Below are positions 44,648 to 53,825 of a stretch of DNA of 64,000 nucleotides, piece by piece. A program made the position numbers and the translations under genes. The stretch comes from a bacterium (Candidatus Blackallbacteria) CG13_big_fil_rev_8_21_14_2_50_49_14 (GTDB lineage Bacteria; Cyanobacteriota; Sericytochromatia; UBA7694), in assembly GCA_002783405.1 (NCBI GenBank), contig PFGG01000080.1, positions 124,001-188,000 of the forward strand. Direction: 5' to 3'. The first letter of the stretch is position 1; every line of letters starts with the position of its first letter. The notes under the pieces were generated by a model. The model did no database searches, was not told the origin of the DNA, and saw nothing but the letters and a program-made list of their open reading frames with translations.

Positions 44648-45223
44648 TTATTTGATCAGGTTCAAAGTCGTGTCCAAATTGCCGGAGACGACGCTCAGAA
44701 TTTTGGTCATGCCTTCTACCGCGTTGCTGACATCGGCAATGCGGGTATTGATCGCTGCCAGAGCCAAGCCGGTGACCCCATCAAATTTGACGGTTCCAAC
44801 CAGTGTGCCGCCGGTGACCAAGCCTGTGGTGGCATTCAGTGTGCCGCCCAAACGAATTTCACCCGTTACGGGGCTGATCACGTAATTGGCTGCAACGTTA
44901 CTTTGGGCGGTAAAACCTGCAACCAAGGGGTCATCATTGATACCAATCGAGGCTGCGCCTTGGGCCAGATTGTACTCTTGGTCGAAGTTGTCTTTCATCC
45001 AAAGCTCAAAACGGGGCAGTTGGCCGGGTTTGTCGAAAAAGGTTTTGATAAAGGTCGGGTATTTGAAAGGGGTGGCCTGGTTATCCACTACTTCTAAGGT
45101 TTGAGCCGTGTCATCTTTATCACGTGGGCTGGGAATCACCATGGTTTTCGACAGACGGGACTGTTCTTGGCGCAGAGGCGCATAGTCAAAAGTTGATTTA
45201 CCGATTACAACAGGTACAGCCAT
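44648..45223 (-). CDS. Unknown protein paired with the 481-residue protein
   Basis: 191 residues, ribosome-binding site AGGAGG 6 bases before the ATG. No signal peptide, membrane helix or recognisable family. The first half is mixed; the middle is glycine/threonine-rich beta (GEIRLGGTLNATTGLVTGG), suggestive of a structural or beta-solenoid part. The C-terminal end (AVEGMTKILSVVSGNLDTTL) is an amphipathic helix resembling the end of the neighbouring 481-residue protein. Both genes form one operon closed by a strong terminator. A structural or exported complex is possible but not shown. Confidence 0.7.
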   Translation of the reverse strand: MAVPVVIGKSTFDYAPLRQEQSRLSKTMVIPSPRDKDDTAQTLEVVDNQATPFKYPTFIKTFFDKPGQLPRFELWMKDNFDQEYNLAQGAASIGINDDPLVAGFTAQSNVAANYVISPVTGEIRLGGTLNATTGLVTGGTLVGTVKFDGVTGLALAAINTRIADVSNAVEGMTKILSVVSGNLDTTLNLIK

Positions 45224-45251
45224 TAAATTCCTCCTAAAGCTTGAAAGCAGA

Positions 45252-46697
45252 TTATCTAATTATAGAGAGCAGACTGTTCAAGGGATTGATATCAATCCCA
45301 GAGATCAGTGTGGTTAAAGATTCAAGAACGCCTTGGGCCTTCTGAATTTCGTCGTTGACATCTTCAAGGCGAACCCGATCGCCCAAATCATAATCAACTT
45401 TGCCAGCAATTCCCAAAACGCTGTGTTGAGAAGCTGACCAGTCTGAGGTAATTACGGAACTTGCGGAGTGTGGCTTTATACCTGCGACAGCTCCTGTTTC
45501 AAGGTTGACCCCATTGAAAATACCTTCAACGCGTATTCCATTCTGACCAGCAACGGTAGAGGTTGCTTTGATCACGAGATTATTATTGCCATTTTTCAGA
45601 AAGCGTTGGATATAGACATCGGGGTCGATATCCTGGGCGCCCTTGAGTTGGTCATTGTTAAAATCAGGATCAAAGAAGGGGATCGTCAGGTTGGCTCCCG
45701 CACCGTTTGTGGGGTCACTGTAAATCGCCAGTTTGGCCCCATTTAGCTCAACCTCAAAGGTGACACCCGGAGGAGCCGTGATGCGAATATTGCTGAATTC
45801 ACCGTCGGGATAGGAGCGACCATAATTGGTTAAAACATTGGGGGCAGCAATGGGAACCAAAGGATTTGAACCTGAGGCTACGGGGTCATCGCGCATGCCC
45901 AATTGTTCGTTGTTGGCCACACCATCGCCCAAACCATTGGGTGGATCAGGAGGGCCCGCAGGTGGTGGAATACGGCGAATTTCCATTTCACGTCCAAAAT
46001 AATAGGGCTTATTGAGCTGGGCGTCTGGATGCCAAATGCTGTTATTCAATGAACCAAAAGATGGGCGGTAACGGATCAGGCCTGTCAGGCGGTCTACCTG
46101 ATAGCGGTTATCATCAATGATATTGCTGCCGTATTTATCGGTCAGACGGTTGACTGCTGTCATGTGAGGGTTGACGAAATCATGGCCTTTGATCAGAACC
46201 ATGGAACCCAGGGGCACAACACCGCCGACCAAATTGGTAAAGGCAGCACCAACCGTAACGGTCACGGTGTTTCCGGCTACACCGAGATTGGTAATCGTAC
46301 GTTGCTCGCCGTTGACTTCGATTTCTTCGCCGACATGCAACAAAGATTCAAACGGTGTTTGGCTTTTGTCGAGAGACAGGGTGGTGGCACTTCCCGAGGA
46401 AGAGACCAAACCCGCGTAGCGAACCGAGTCTGCACGCATACTTTCGATAAAAAGAGGGGTGCCCATGGGCATACTGTAGGTCGCAATATTGCTCGGTACA
46501 GTGACATTGCGTGTTAGCTCGGCGGTCATTTCGAGATTCACATCGCCATAATTCCGTGCCACGGTACGGTAAGTGTTGCGTGTTTTGATTTCCTGATTTT
46601 CAAGATTCTGAGCACGCAACTGCATCAGAACAAACTCGATATCCCCGAAGGGCATGATATTACTTGGGACTGACCGGTATCCACCCACTGCTACCAT
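45252..46697 (-). CDS. Unknown protein of 481 residues, possible structural protein
   Basis: No signal peptide or membrane helix. The N-terminal 100 residues are helical (IEFVLMQLRAQNLENQEIKTRN). Middle parts are beta-rich with Val/Thr/Gly strands (NTVTVTVGAAFTNLVGG) and a stretch LTGLIRYRPSFGSLN. A proline-rich loop (IPPPAGPPDPPNGLGDG) and an Ig-like half (FEVELNGAKLAIYSDPTNG) follow. The C-terminal helix LESLTTLISGIDINPLNSLL resembles the tail of the next protein. It opens the operon (26-base gap before the 191-residue gene). I recognise no family; phage-like or appendage-like structural proteins are a possibility only. Confidence 0.7.
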   Translation of the reverse strand: MVAVGGYRSVPSNIMPFGDIEFVLMQLRAQNLENQEIKTRNTYRTVARNYGDVNLEMTAELTRNVTVPSNIATYSMPMGTPLFIESMRADSVRYAGLVSSSGSATTLSLDKSQTPFESLLHVGEEIEVNGEQRTITNLGVAGNTVTVTVGAAFTNLVGGVVPLGSMVLIKGHDFVNPHMTAVNRLTDKYGSNIIDDNRYQVDRLTGLIRYRPSFGSLNNSIWHPDAQLNKPYYFGREMEIRRIPPPAGPPDPPNGLGDGVANNEQLGMRDDPVASGSNPLVPIAAPNVLTNYGRSYPDGEFSNIRITAPPGVTFEVELNGAKLAIYSDPTNGAGANLTIPFFDPDFNNDQLKGAQDIDPDVYIQRFLKNGNNNLVIKATSTVAGQNGIRVEGIFNGVNLETGAVAGIKPHSASSVITSDWSASQHSVLGIAGKVDYDLGDRVRLEDVNDEIQKAQGVLESLTTLISGIDINPLNSLLSIIR

Positions 46698-47162
46698 TGC
46701 GTGTTGTGTTCCTCGCTTCTGCTTATTTTACTCAGAAAGTCTCTAGTCACTATCTTAGATAGAAACCTGAAGAGACGAGCGTCATTTAATTAAAATTTAA
46801 TATTGGCTGGGATTTATTTAACAGTTTAAGTCACTTTCTGTTTGGTTGAGAGGGCATTTTTTATTTGCCTTGCCTTTGGCTGGGGGGTGAAGAAGCTGAT
46901 GGAGTTGAACTTCGCTGACTTCGTTCAGTTTCTTGCTGACTTTAGTGGACTGTATTCTGTGATATTATTTTTCTTGGTAATGCCCATCGGTCGCTCGGGC
47001 AGAGCAGACGTGAAACTTGGGAAATGAGAGCTTATGCTGCTGATTTTCCCATTCCGATGTAAAACTCAAAGTACGAAAATTCATGCCTGCAGGGGGGTGG
47101 AGTGTCACTCTTAATATACTCCTGGCACAACCAGAGCAATAATTACACTGAATGAGGTAGCT
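46698..47162. other. Divergent intergenic region, 465 bases
   Basis: It lies between the 481-residue gene (minus) and the S51-like peptidase gene (plus). Near its left end is a perfect palindrome CTATCT-T-AGATAG (46749-46761), a possible operator, followed by an A/T-rich stretch. TATACT at 47115-47120 is a candidate -10 for the peptidase gene. A short plus-strand frame (46842-47027) lacks a ribosome-binding site and is not taken as a gene. Confidence 0.45.
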
Positions 47163-48092
47163 ATGTTTCCAACAGCATTGATATACAGCTCACATAACCG
47201 TAGCGAAGAGATTCACCGTTGGTGGATTGTCGAACGGGCTTTAAAAGATCCTTTCAACAAAACCGTGCTCTATCTGCCCATGTCCATGGGAAGTCAAGAC
47301 AGCCAGGAATACAGTTGGGGAACTTTTCGTTGGTATTTTGAGTTCTTCCGTAAATGGGGCCTTGAACCCCGCAATTTTTACTGGAACGATCAGATGTCCA
47401 AAGCAGACGTAGATCTCCTCTTTGACTGGTTGGTGAATACCCAGGTTGTGATTTTGGGTGGCGGCAGCAGCACCCTTGGACGTAACCGTTACAATGCCTT
47501 GGGTGAGCGTTATTATGGTGACCCCTATATGTTTGAGCGAATTCTGCATGAACGTCAGGATCGGGGCTTGCTGACGGTTGGCTTTTCTGCCGGTGCAGAT
47601 CAACTCTGTTCTTATATGATGGGAGCTGTAGAAGCCGGTTCTCATGATGTCTCTGGTTTTGGCCTTGCCCATAATGTCATGTGTACACTTCACCATGAGT
47701 GGGGCCGTGAAGGCAGCCTGAAATATGCCGCAGCCCGTTTCCCCAGCAATGTGGTGTTTGGCTTGCCCAATGACTCAGCCTTGGCTGTTGATCAGGGTTT
47801 CCTTGATTCTGGCAATATCTGGCAGCTGATAGAGTTTGTGGTAGATACCAGCTGGGATATTCCCAACGAACAATTCCATATCAAGACCCGCCAGGGTATG
47901 AATATCGATCACTATTATGCTGACGGCCGCCACTGGACCTTCAAAAATGGCGACAAGATGGTGCGCGTTATGTCTCAGGATGATCAATACCATGGCGTTT
48001 GGGTTGTACTTGCCAATGGCCAGATCTATGATTACTGGTCTCAGAATCGCAGTCTGTATCCCAGTATTGAAGCCATTTTGGCTTCTCACTGA
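47163..48092 (+). CDS. Peptidase S51-like hydrolase (dipeptidase E / cyanophycinase fold)
   Basis: 309 residues with GAGG 6 bases before the ATG. The class I amidotransferase-like fold shows the nucleophile elbow TVGFSAGADQL (catalytic Ser), VVILGGGSSTLGR upstream of it and PNDSALAVDQG downstream, as in S51 peptidases. Family members cut Asp-X dipeptides or cyanophycin. No signal peptide, so cytosolic action is likely. It is followed 2 bases later by a beta-lactamase-fold membrane protein. Whether cyanophycin is the substrate cannot be told; there is no cyanophycin synthetase in the window. Confidence 0.8.
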   Translation: MFPTALIYSSHNRSEEIHRWWIVERALKDPFNKTVLYLPMSMGSQDSQEYSWGTFRWYFEFFRKWGLEPRNFYWNDQMSKADVDLLFDWLVNTQVVILGGGSSTLGRNRYNALGERYYGDPYMFERILHERQDRGLLTVGFSAGADQLCSYMMGAVEAGSHDVSGFGLAHNVMCTLHHEWGREGSLKYAAARFPSNVVFGLPNDSALAVDQGFLDSGNIWQLIEFVVDTSWDIPNEQFHIKTRQGMNIDHYYADGRHWTFKNGDKMVRVMSQDDQYHGVWVVLANGQIYDYWSQNRSLYPSIEAILASH

Positions 48093-48094
48093 TT

Positions 48095-49927
48095 TTGTCT
48101 GAACTTCAGGGCAGGGGGGCTTCGGCCCTCCTGTCCCTCCTCGTTTTTGTGCTTGTTTCAGGCGTTTTGATGCCCCCTGTCTTTGCTTTGGACTGGGGGC
48201 ATCGTCTGGAAGCTGAAAAGATTCCAGGGGCTGTTGCTTTGCAGGTGGCTGCCGGTCATCCTGTGCTGGTAAAGACCTTTGGCGTGCAAAGGCACAAAGC
48301 GAAGATTCCACTTTCAGAAAACACACTTTTGCCCCTGGATGCGCTGTCTGAGCTTTTTTTAAGCAATTTGCTTTTGCAGGATGTGAAAGCCGGCAAACTG
48401 GATTTGGATGAGAATATTAACAGCTATTTGCAAAAGCTTCAGGTCGTCAATCCTTTTTCGAGTGCCCTAAGCTTGCGTCATTTACTTTCTCACCGCGATG
48501 GTTTCCCTGAATGGTGGGCGGGGCGTTGGGTTGAAAATTCACGCAAAGTTCCCAGTTTGGAAAAAAATCTGAACTATGGTTTAAAACCCCTGGTGCTGGC
48601 GCCTGGCAGCACGCCTACGCCTGGCAGCTGGGGTGCGGTTTTGGAGGGCTATTTACTTGAAACACTGAACAACAAACCTGTCGCAGATCAGATCAAAGCA
48701 GCCTGGGGTTTAAAATCCCTTCATGTGGGCCTGCCCGCTGCTGAACGGCGTTTACAGGGCCATCTGCTCAAAGAAGAGCGTCTCTTGACTTATCCTGAGC
48801 GGCTTTACAGTACGGCTCCTTTGCAGGATCAGCTCTATCTCAGTGTTGCTGAAATGGGAAAAATGCTTGAGAAATGGGCGGGCACACAAGTGGGCATGGA
48901 ATCCATTTCGCCGCTCTTATTTTCTTCTGGCAGAGAGGCTTCTGAGCCGACTTTGGGGGTTTACCGTTTGGCTGGGGCTGAGGGACTGTTTTACGTTGAA
49001 AGCCATCATTTAGGCGTCTCTCAGCTTTTATTGGTGCAGCCGCGTGAAAAAAAAGCTGTTTATTTGAGTTTGGGGCGCGAAGACCGTGATTTGATTTGGG
49101 AATGGGCCTATGAACTCTTGGGTTGGCAGCCTACCAAACTAAAACCTTCTGTTTCTGCTTCACAGCAGGGGGTTTCAGGGCTTTATGGGTATCCCCATTT
49201 TCACCGTCAGAGTCTGGCTGCCTTGGCGCGTTTGCATCGGGGCCTGCTGAAGGTTGAAGAAAATTCAACGGGAGTTCTCACGCTTAGCAGCCAGGGCTTG
49301 GATCCTTTTGGTGGCTTTGTAGGCCAAACGATTTGGGAACCGGTAGGCCCGCTTGAATACCAGCGCCAAAATAGATCAGAGCGACTTCGCTTCAGCAAAC
49401 TGGCGGAAGGTGGGTTTGCACTGCATTCTGAGCAGGGCCAGCAGGGGGTGTATTTTCCGCTTGTCTGGCAGAAGCATCCTCTTGTACAAGCGGCGATGGC
49501 CTTGTTTTTGGCGCTGTGTTTGCTGCTCTGTTCCGTTCGTCAGTTTTATAATTTCTGGAACCATGAAGAACCGCTGACCCAAGCGGAGCGTTCAGAGGCC
49601 GAGACCTCAGATCCTTCTCTTTTAATGGCCATTGCTGCGGCCTGTGGCTGGGTCTTTTTGCTGGGTTTTCCCTTGGCCTTTTTCCATGAGGCCTTGCCCG
49701 GTGAAATGAGTCTGGCCTGGCAGGACCCCTTGAATCCGTGGCTATTTGGACTCTTGCTTCTGCCGCTTTTTCAGATTATTTTTACGGTAATAGCTTTGCT
49801 TTTGGCTTGGAGCCAGTTCAAAACTTGGGGGCGTTTGGATCGGGGCCTTGCGCTTTTGCAAGCAGGAGCTACGTTTGCCCTTGTTTGGGTTTTATATACC
49901 TGGCATTTAATTGGCTTTCAGTTTTAA
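48095..49927 (+). CDS. Beta-lactamase-fold membrane protein, probably catalytically inactive
   Basis: 610 residues, TTG start 2 bases after the S51 stop. A signal sequence (ALLSLLVFVLVSGVLMPPVFA) is followed by a class C-type serine hydrolase domain: the usual hydrophobic/GKLDLDENI and LRHLLSHRDGFPEWW segments are present, but the SxxK position reads DALSELF (Ser to Asp, Lys to Glu) and no YxN is recognisable. After residue 460 come four membrane helices with a long loop. The protein looks like a pseudo-enzyme presented outside the inner membrane, possibly binding peptidoglycan peptides. Operon with the S51-like gene. Confidence 0.8.
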   Translation: MSELQGRGASALLSLLVFVLVSGVLMPPVFALDWGHRLEAEKIPGAVALQVAAGHPVLVKTFGVQRHKAKIPLSENTLLPLDALSELFLSNLLLQDVKAGKLDLDENINSYLQKLQVVNPFSSALSLRHLLSHRDGFPEWWAGRWVENSRKVPSLEKNLNYGLKPLVLAPGSTPTPGSWGAVLEGYLLETLNNKPVADQIKAAWGLKSLHVGLPAAERRLQGHLLKEERLLTYPERLYSTAPLQDQLYLSVAEMGKMLEKWAGTQVGMESISPLLFSSGREASEPTLGVYRLAGAEGLFYVESHHLGVSQLLLVQPREKKAVYLSLGREDRDLIWEWAYELLGWQPTKLKPSVSASQQGVSGLYGYPHFHRQSLAALARLHRGLLKVEENSTGVLTLSSQGLDPFGGFVGQTIWEPVGPLEYQRQNRSERLRFSKLAEGGFALHSEQGQQGVYFPLVWQKHPLVQAAMALFLALCLLLCSVRQFYNFWNHEEPLTQAERSEAETSDPSLLMAIAAACGWVFLLGFPLAFFHEALPGEMSLAWQDPLNPWLFGLLLLPLFQIIFTVIALLLAWSQFKTWGRLDRGLALLQAGATFALVWVLYTWHLIGFQF

Positions 49928-51069
49928 CCTGGGCTCTGGTAGCGCATCGGCAGCCAGAGATTAAACGTGCTGCTGGGGCCTTCTTGGGGGACATACTCCA
50001 GTTGGGCCTGCAATAATTGGCTGAGACGAAGTGCAATTGAAAGCCCCAGGCCTGTGGAATGTTCTCCAGAAGTGGGGCGGGCCGAAAGATGAGCAAACTT
50101 TTCATACATATGGGCTTGATCTTCCTTGCTGAAGCCGGGGCCTTGATCTTCTACCTGTAAGCGGATTTTGGGCTCAAGATAGTCTGCGTGCAGGGTGATT
50201 TGTTTCATGGGAGGAGAAAACTTCAAGGCGTTTGAGACCAGATTATCAAGAATTTCTCTCAAGAGAAGCGGGTCTGTGCAGATCGTTGGCAGATCAGGAT
50301 CTGTTTTTAAAACCAGATCTAAATTTTTTTCTTTGGCCAAGGGCAAAGCATCTGACCAGATTTGCTCCAAAAGTTCCTGAACAGAAAACCAGTGGGGATG
50401 CGCCCTGATTTTTCCATTTTCCAAACGGTGGATATCGAGCAGGTTGCTGATAATCGCCCGCATGCGTTGGGCATTGCGATCGACCATTTGGGCGTATTGT
50501 GAGATTTCTTCTGCTTGAATCTGAGTTGCATTTTCTTCCAGAATATGGGCTGCACCTGAAATCGCATTGAGAGGGGAGCGCAGATCGTGAGAGACAATTG
50601 CTAAAAGCTCATCTTTTTCCTGATTTAAGACCTCTAATTTCAAGGCTTGTTTTTCAAATTGCAGGGCCTGTTGTGAGATCTGTTCCTGGGCCCGACGCAG
50701 TGAAAGATGGGTATTGACCCGTGCCAAGAGTTCCTGAACGCGGAAGGGTTTGGTGATATAGTCTACGCCCCCGGCCTTGAATCCTTCTAGAATATCTTCC
50801 TGTTCGGTGCGCGCAGTTAAAAAGACCACAGGAATTTTTTCAGTTTCTGCCTGTGATTTGAGTTTGCGGCAAAGTTCAAATCCACTGATTTCAGGCATCA
50901 TGACATCGAGCAGAATAAGATCTGGGATTTCATGAGCAAGAATTTTAAGTGCTTCTTGCCCACTTTCTGCACTGGAAATCAAATAACCCTGTCGTTCCAG
51001 GGCTGTTCTTAAGACAAAAATATTTTGACGCGAGTCATCCACAATAAGAATCTGATCAGTTTTAGCCAA
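49924..51069 (-). CDS. Receiver-first histidine kinase (REC-HisKA-HATPase)
   Basis: 381 residues. Receiver: ILIVDDSRQNIFVL, Asp in LILLDVMMPEISG, TKPFRVQEL. A coiled linker (QISQQALQFEKQALKLE) leads to HisKA with IVSHDLRSPLNAISG and a HATPase with NLVSNALKFS and STGLGLSIALRL. No membrane segments. It has the same architecture and size as the gene at 20693-21826 and is likely its paralogue. Convergent with the beta-lactamase-fold gene, overlapping it by 4 bases at their ends. Confidence 0.92.
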   Translation of the reverse strand: MAKTDQILIVDDSRQNIFVLRTALERQGYLISSAESGQEALKILAHEIPDLILLDVMMPEISGFELCRKLKSQAETEKIPVVFLTARTEQEDILEGFKAGGVDYITKPFRVQELLARVNTHLSLRRAQEQISQQALQFEKQALKLEVLNQEKDELLAIVSHDLRSPLNAISGAAHILEENATQIQAEEISQYAQMVDRNAQRMRAIISNLLDIHRLENGKIRAHPHWFSVQELLEQIWSDALPLAKEKNLDLVLKTDPDLPTICTDPLLLREILDNLVSNALKFSPPMKQITLHADYLEPKIRLQVEDQGPGFSKEDQAHMYEKFAHLSARPTSGEHSTGLGLSIALRLSQLLQAQLEYVPQEGPSSTFNLWLPMRYQSPG

Positions 51070-51150
51070 CGGCTTTACTCCATCGGGTTACTCTAGAAAG
51101 GTGTGCTTATTATAGCAAAAGCAGGTTTTTTTTTCTTGATTATTTTTTAC

Positions 51151-51792
51151 TCAGCTGTCTTGCTTGAGTGTACGCGCCAAGGTCAGACTTAGCCCCGATT
51201 CTGTCGGCAGGGTCTTTTTTGCTTCTGCCAAGGTGGCGCCTGTGGTGAAGATATCGTCTACCAGCAGAAGGGTTTTTCCGCTCAGTTTTTGCACTTGTCG
51301 CTCTGAGACGGTGTCAAAGCAGTTATTCAGGGCCAGTCGGCGTTCTTCTAAAGAAAGTGCGTGTAAGGCGGGGGTGAGTTTTTTACGGATCAGAATTGGT
51401 CTCACAGGGCTGTTTAAGGCTTCAGACAAACCGCGCGCCAGAGCTTCTGCCTGATTATAACCCCGTTCGTTCAGGCGTTCTGCATGCAGGGGAATGGGCA
51501 CAATGGCCTGTATCGGGCGATTGAAATGTCGGAACCACTCTCCCAGATAAAACCCCATGCTGTGTGCCAGAGGGGCGCGACCGTGGTATTTGGTTTGACC
51601 CAGCAATTGACGTAAAAGACCCTGATAGGGGCCGTAGGCCATTTCAGGCCAATCTCCCCCTATCAGGGCTTCTGAATCAGAAAAACTTTCAATTTGCTGC
51701 CAACAGGCACGACACAAGGCTCGTTGGGCGGAACGCCGACAATTCAGGCAGCGGATTTGCCAAAACAAGGGGCTATTTAATAACGACTTCAA
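51151..51792 (-). CDS. comF: ComF family phosphoribosyltransferase-like protein
   Basis: 213 residues if the TTG at 51792 is used; the open frame runs on to 51939 inside the FecR gene, which is unlikely. The N-terminal four-cysteine finger (CLNCRRSAQRALCRACW) and the phosphoribosyltransferase loop LLLVDDIFTTGATL are both intact, with PIPLHAERLNERGYNQAEALA between them, the ComF signature. ComF supports single-stranded DNA uptake in natural transformation. That fits the type IV pilus genes in this window. It overlaps the fecR-like gene. Confidence 0.88.
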   Translation of the reverse strand: MKSLLNSPLFWQIRCLNCRRSAQRALCRACWQQIESFSDSEALIGGDWPEMAYGPYQGLLRQLLGQTKYHGRAPLAHSMGFYLGEWFRHFNRPIQAIVPIPLHAERLNERGYNQAEALARGLSEALNSPVRPILIRKKLTPALHALSLEERRLALNNCFDTVSERQVQKLSGKTLLLVDDIFTTGATLAEAKKTLPTESGLSLTLARTLKQDS

Positions 51793-52624
51793 GTTCTCCC
51801 GTGGCAGGCGTCGTGTTAATATTCTGACCTGGAGAATTCTGGTTGATCTGAACCTGTTGTTGCGGGTTGTCGGGTGAAACCGGGCTATTGGAAAAACCAT
51901 TGCCAGTTTGCCCGTTGTTTTCAGGAGGGTCCTGGGCAACGGGTTCCTGTTGGCGCAGATTGTTCAGATCCACAGGTTGAGGCGGAGCCGGAGGCAGGCC
52001 TTGGCCGACCAGGGTCATCATGCCAGCCCCCAAATTCACCATGTTTTGCAGGTCGGGGCCACTTACGCCCACATTGCCTTCAAAAACAGTGATCTGCGTG
52101 ATAATATCAGGCAGAGCGAGTGCCACGGGGAAGGTGCCAAAACCCAAGGGTTGCGCTGTATTCATGCTGCTGCGGTCGGGCATGGGTAGAAAGGTGCTTT
52201 GGGTCGTGGGTTTTTCTTCCACACTGACCATAAATTCGGTTCCCAAAACAGTGGCAACAGCGGTACGGGTGCGTACACGCATTTTCTGGTTTTGTTTTTG
52301 AACTTTGAAATAGGCTTTTCCCTTGTGCAACTGCACTTGTTTGGCGGCCGCTGCACGGATGCGTGCTATTGAACGACTGCCCAAGCGCACCACAGAACCA
52401 TCGGCGTAATGGATTTGCGCGCGGGAATTCCCACCTGTGCGGATATAGGTACCACTTGAAAGGGGCATGCCACGCGAAGCGCTGATCCAATGGCCTCCGC
52501 GATTGATTTGAACCGTATTGTGGGTCCAGGCGACACGGGCTGCACTATCAGCCTGACTTTCGTGGGGGCTTGCCAGAACCAGAACGACGGCGGTCAGACT
52601 CAGCGGTAAAATTCTTTTCATCAT
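51773..52624 (-). CDS. FecR-domain exported protein
   Basis: 283 residues, signal peptide MMKRILPLSLTAVVLVLASPHESQA. The FecR domain follows: GGHWISASRGMPLSSGTYI, RTGGNSRAQIHYADGSVVRLG and VATVLGTEFMVSV. It normally senses a signal or binds peptidoglycan in the periplasm. The C-terminal 80 residues are Pro/Gln/Asn-rich and probably disordered. The FecR role in a sigma/anti-sigma system is not supported here because no ECF sigma gene is adjacent. It lies 10 bases after the outer-membrane protein gene in one operon. Confidence 0.85.
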   Translation of the reverse strand: MMKRILPLSLTAVVLVLASPHESQADSAARVAWTHNTVQINRGGHWISASRGMPLSSGTYIRTGGNSRAQIHYADGSVVRLGSRSIARIRAAAAKQVQLHKGKAYFKVQKQNQKMRVRTRTAVATVLGTEFMVSVEEKPTTQSTFLPMPDRSSMNTAQPLGFGTFPVALALPDIITQITVFEGNVGVSGPDLQNMVNLGAGMMTLVGQGLPPAPPQPVDLNNLRQQEPVAQDPPENNGQTGNGFSNSPVSPDNPQQQVQINQNSPGQNINTTPATGELEVVIK

Positions 52625-52634
52625 GCGTTTTCCT

Positions 52635-53627
52635 CTAGCTTTCAGATTGAATCGCTGTAATCAGATTGATACCCATGGAGAAAATCCCCGCACTGCGTTG
52701 AGCATCTACCATATTCACGATCTGATTATAGTCTCCCCTTGCTTCGATTATAAACCATGGGCGCAGGACGTGCCACTGTAAGGCGAGACTTCCACCAAAC
52801 CTGAATTCATCAAGAAATTCAGGGGTTGCAGAATAGCCACGGGGCTGAACCTGGGCGTTGGCAAACAGGAAAAGATCGTCGGTGATATTGTGGCGGTAAC
52901 CAGCGAAAAGCAGGTTGCCCATATAGGAAAAATCATTGCTTTGGGCTGCGAGGTAGTCCATCTGGTAACCCAGATAGAGAATATGTTTCTTTTCAAAGAA
53001 CTGATACCAGGTGGCTCCGAGCATAAAATCGTTGTCAAAACGCTGAACATTGGGGTCGCGCCCCAAAGAACTGGACAGCACGGGTATCCAACCGCCATAG
53101 AGATTGAAACTGTCGCCGAACCACTGTGAAACAGTCGCTGAGAGGGGGATTCCCAAAATCTGGTTGCGGCCCGCCAGATTGAAGTTATTGAACCAAAAGC
53201 CCTGACTGCGCAGCAGGATTTGGGTATTGGTGGGGAAGGTATAGCGCAGAATGCCGGTCAGCATACTGCGGTTGACCACACTGCCCTGGCCGCCAGCGAC
53301 CTGATCTACATTGCTGTTGTATTCGGTTTGATTGCGCAGCTCCAAACGCCAAAACCAAGGGTTTTGGGTGGGCAACATCCGACTGAAATCATCTTCAAGA
53401 GGGCGTTGGTTGGGGTCGGGAACATAATTGGGATCCTCTTCTGGCAGAACCAGCTCTGACTCAGACAATTCAGGCTCTTCATCTGCGGTTTCGCTGTCAT
53501 CTGTCTGTTGGACCTGGCTGAGAAGAAGAGGGGCTGGGGCCGCCACCGCGAAATTGCTGAAACTCAGAACTGAGGCGCTCAGTAAGGCTGTTAGCCAAGT
53601 AGGGTTGAGTAGAGAAGACATTTTCAT
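52635..53627 (-). CDS. Outer-membrane beta-barrel-like protein
   Basis: 330 residues. Signal peptide ends after NFAVAA, then an acidic, disordered stretch (DDSETADEEPELSESELVLPEEDP) and about 250 residues of alternating aromatic strands (WFWRLELRNQTEYNSNVDQ, ILLRSQGFWFNNF, ILYLGYQMDYLAAQ) as in outer-membrane barrels. I recognise no exact family. With the FecR-domain protein it forms a two-gene unit. The short distance and shared strand suggest the two act together at the envelope. Confidence 0.78.
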   Translation of the reverse strand: MKMSSLLNPTWLTALLSASVLSFSNFAVAAPAPLLLSQVQQTDDSETADEEPELSESELVLPEEDPNYVPDPNQRPLEDDFSRMLPTQNPWFWRLELRNQTEYNSNVDQVAGGQGSVVNRSMLTGILRYTFPTNTQILLRSQGFWFNNFNLAGRNQILGIPLSATVSQWFGDSFNLYGGWIPVLSSSLGRDPNVQRFDNDFMLGATWYQFFEKKHILYLGYQMDYLAAQSNDFSYMGNLLFAGYRHNITDDLFLFANAQVQPRGYSATPEFLDEFRFGGSLALQWHVLRPWFIIEARGDYNQIVNMVDAQRSAGIFSMGINLITAIQSES

Positions 53628-53825
53628 GACAGATATCCTTTAGCTGTTTAAAGGTTGTTATTCTGGTACAAAGCAAATTCATTATGGCAGACCAGAGAAA
53701 AATACGTCAACTCTGGCTTTTCAGCCTGAATTGAAGACATTTAAAGCACTTAAGACTATCGCCAATTCGTCGAAAGCCCAGTATAGTGGGGGTAAATAAA
53801 AATTCAACCGTGCATTTTGACGCCT

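Noticed and set aside
46842-47027. A 61-residue hydrophobic plus-strand frame in the gap before the S51-like gene
   Set aside because: TTG start without a ribosome-binding site; composition looks like chance reading of A/T-rich non-coding DNA.
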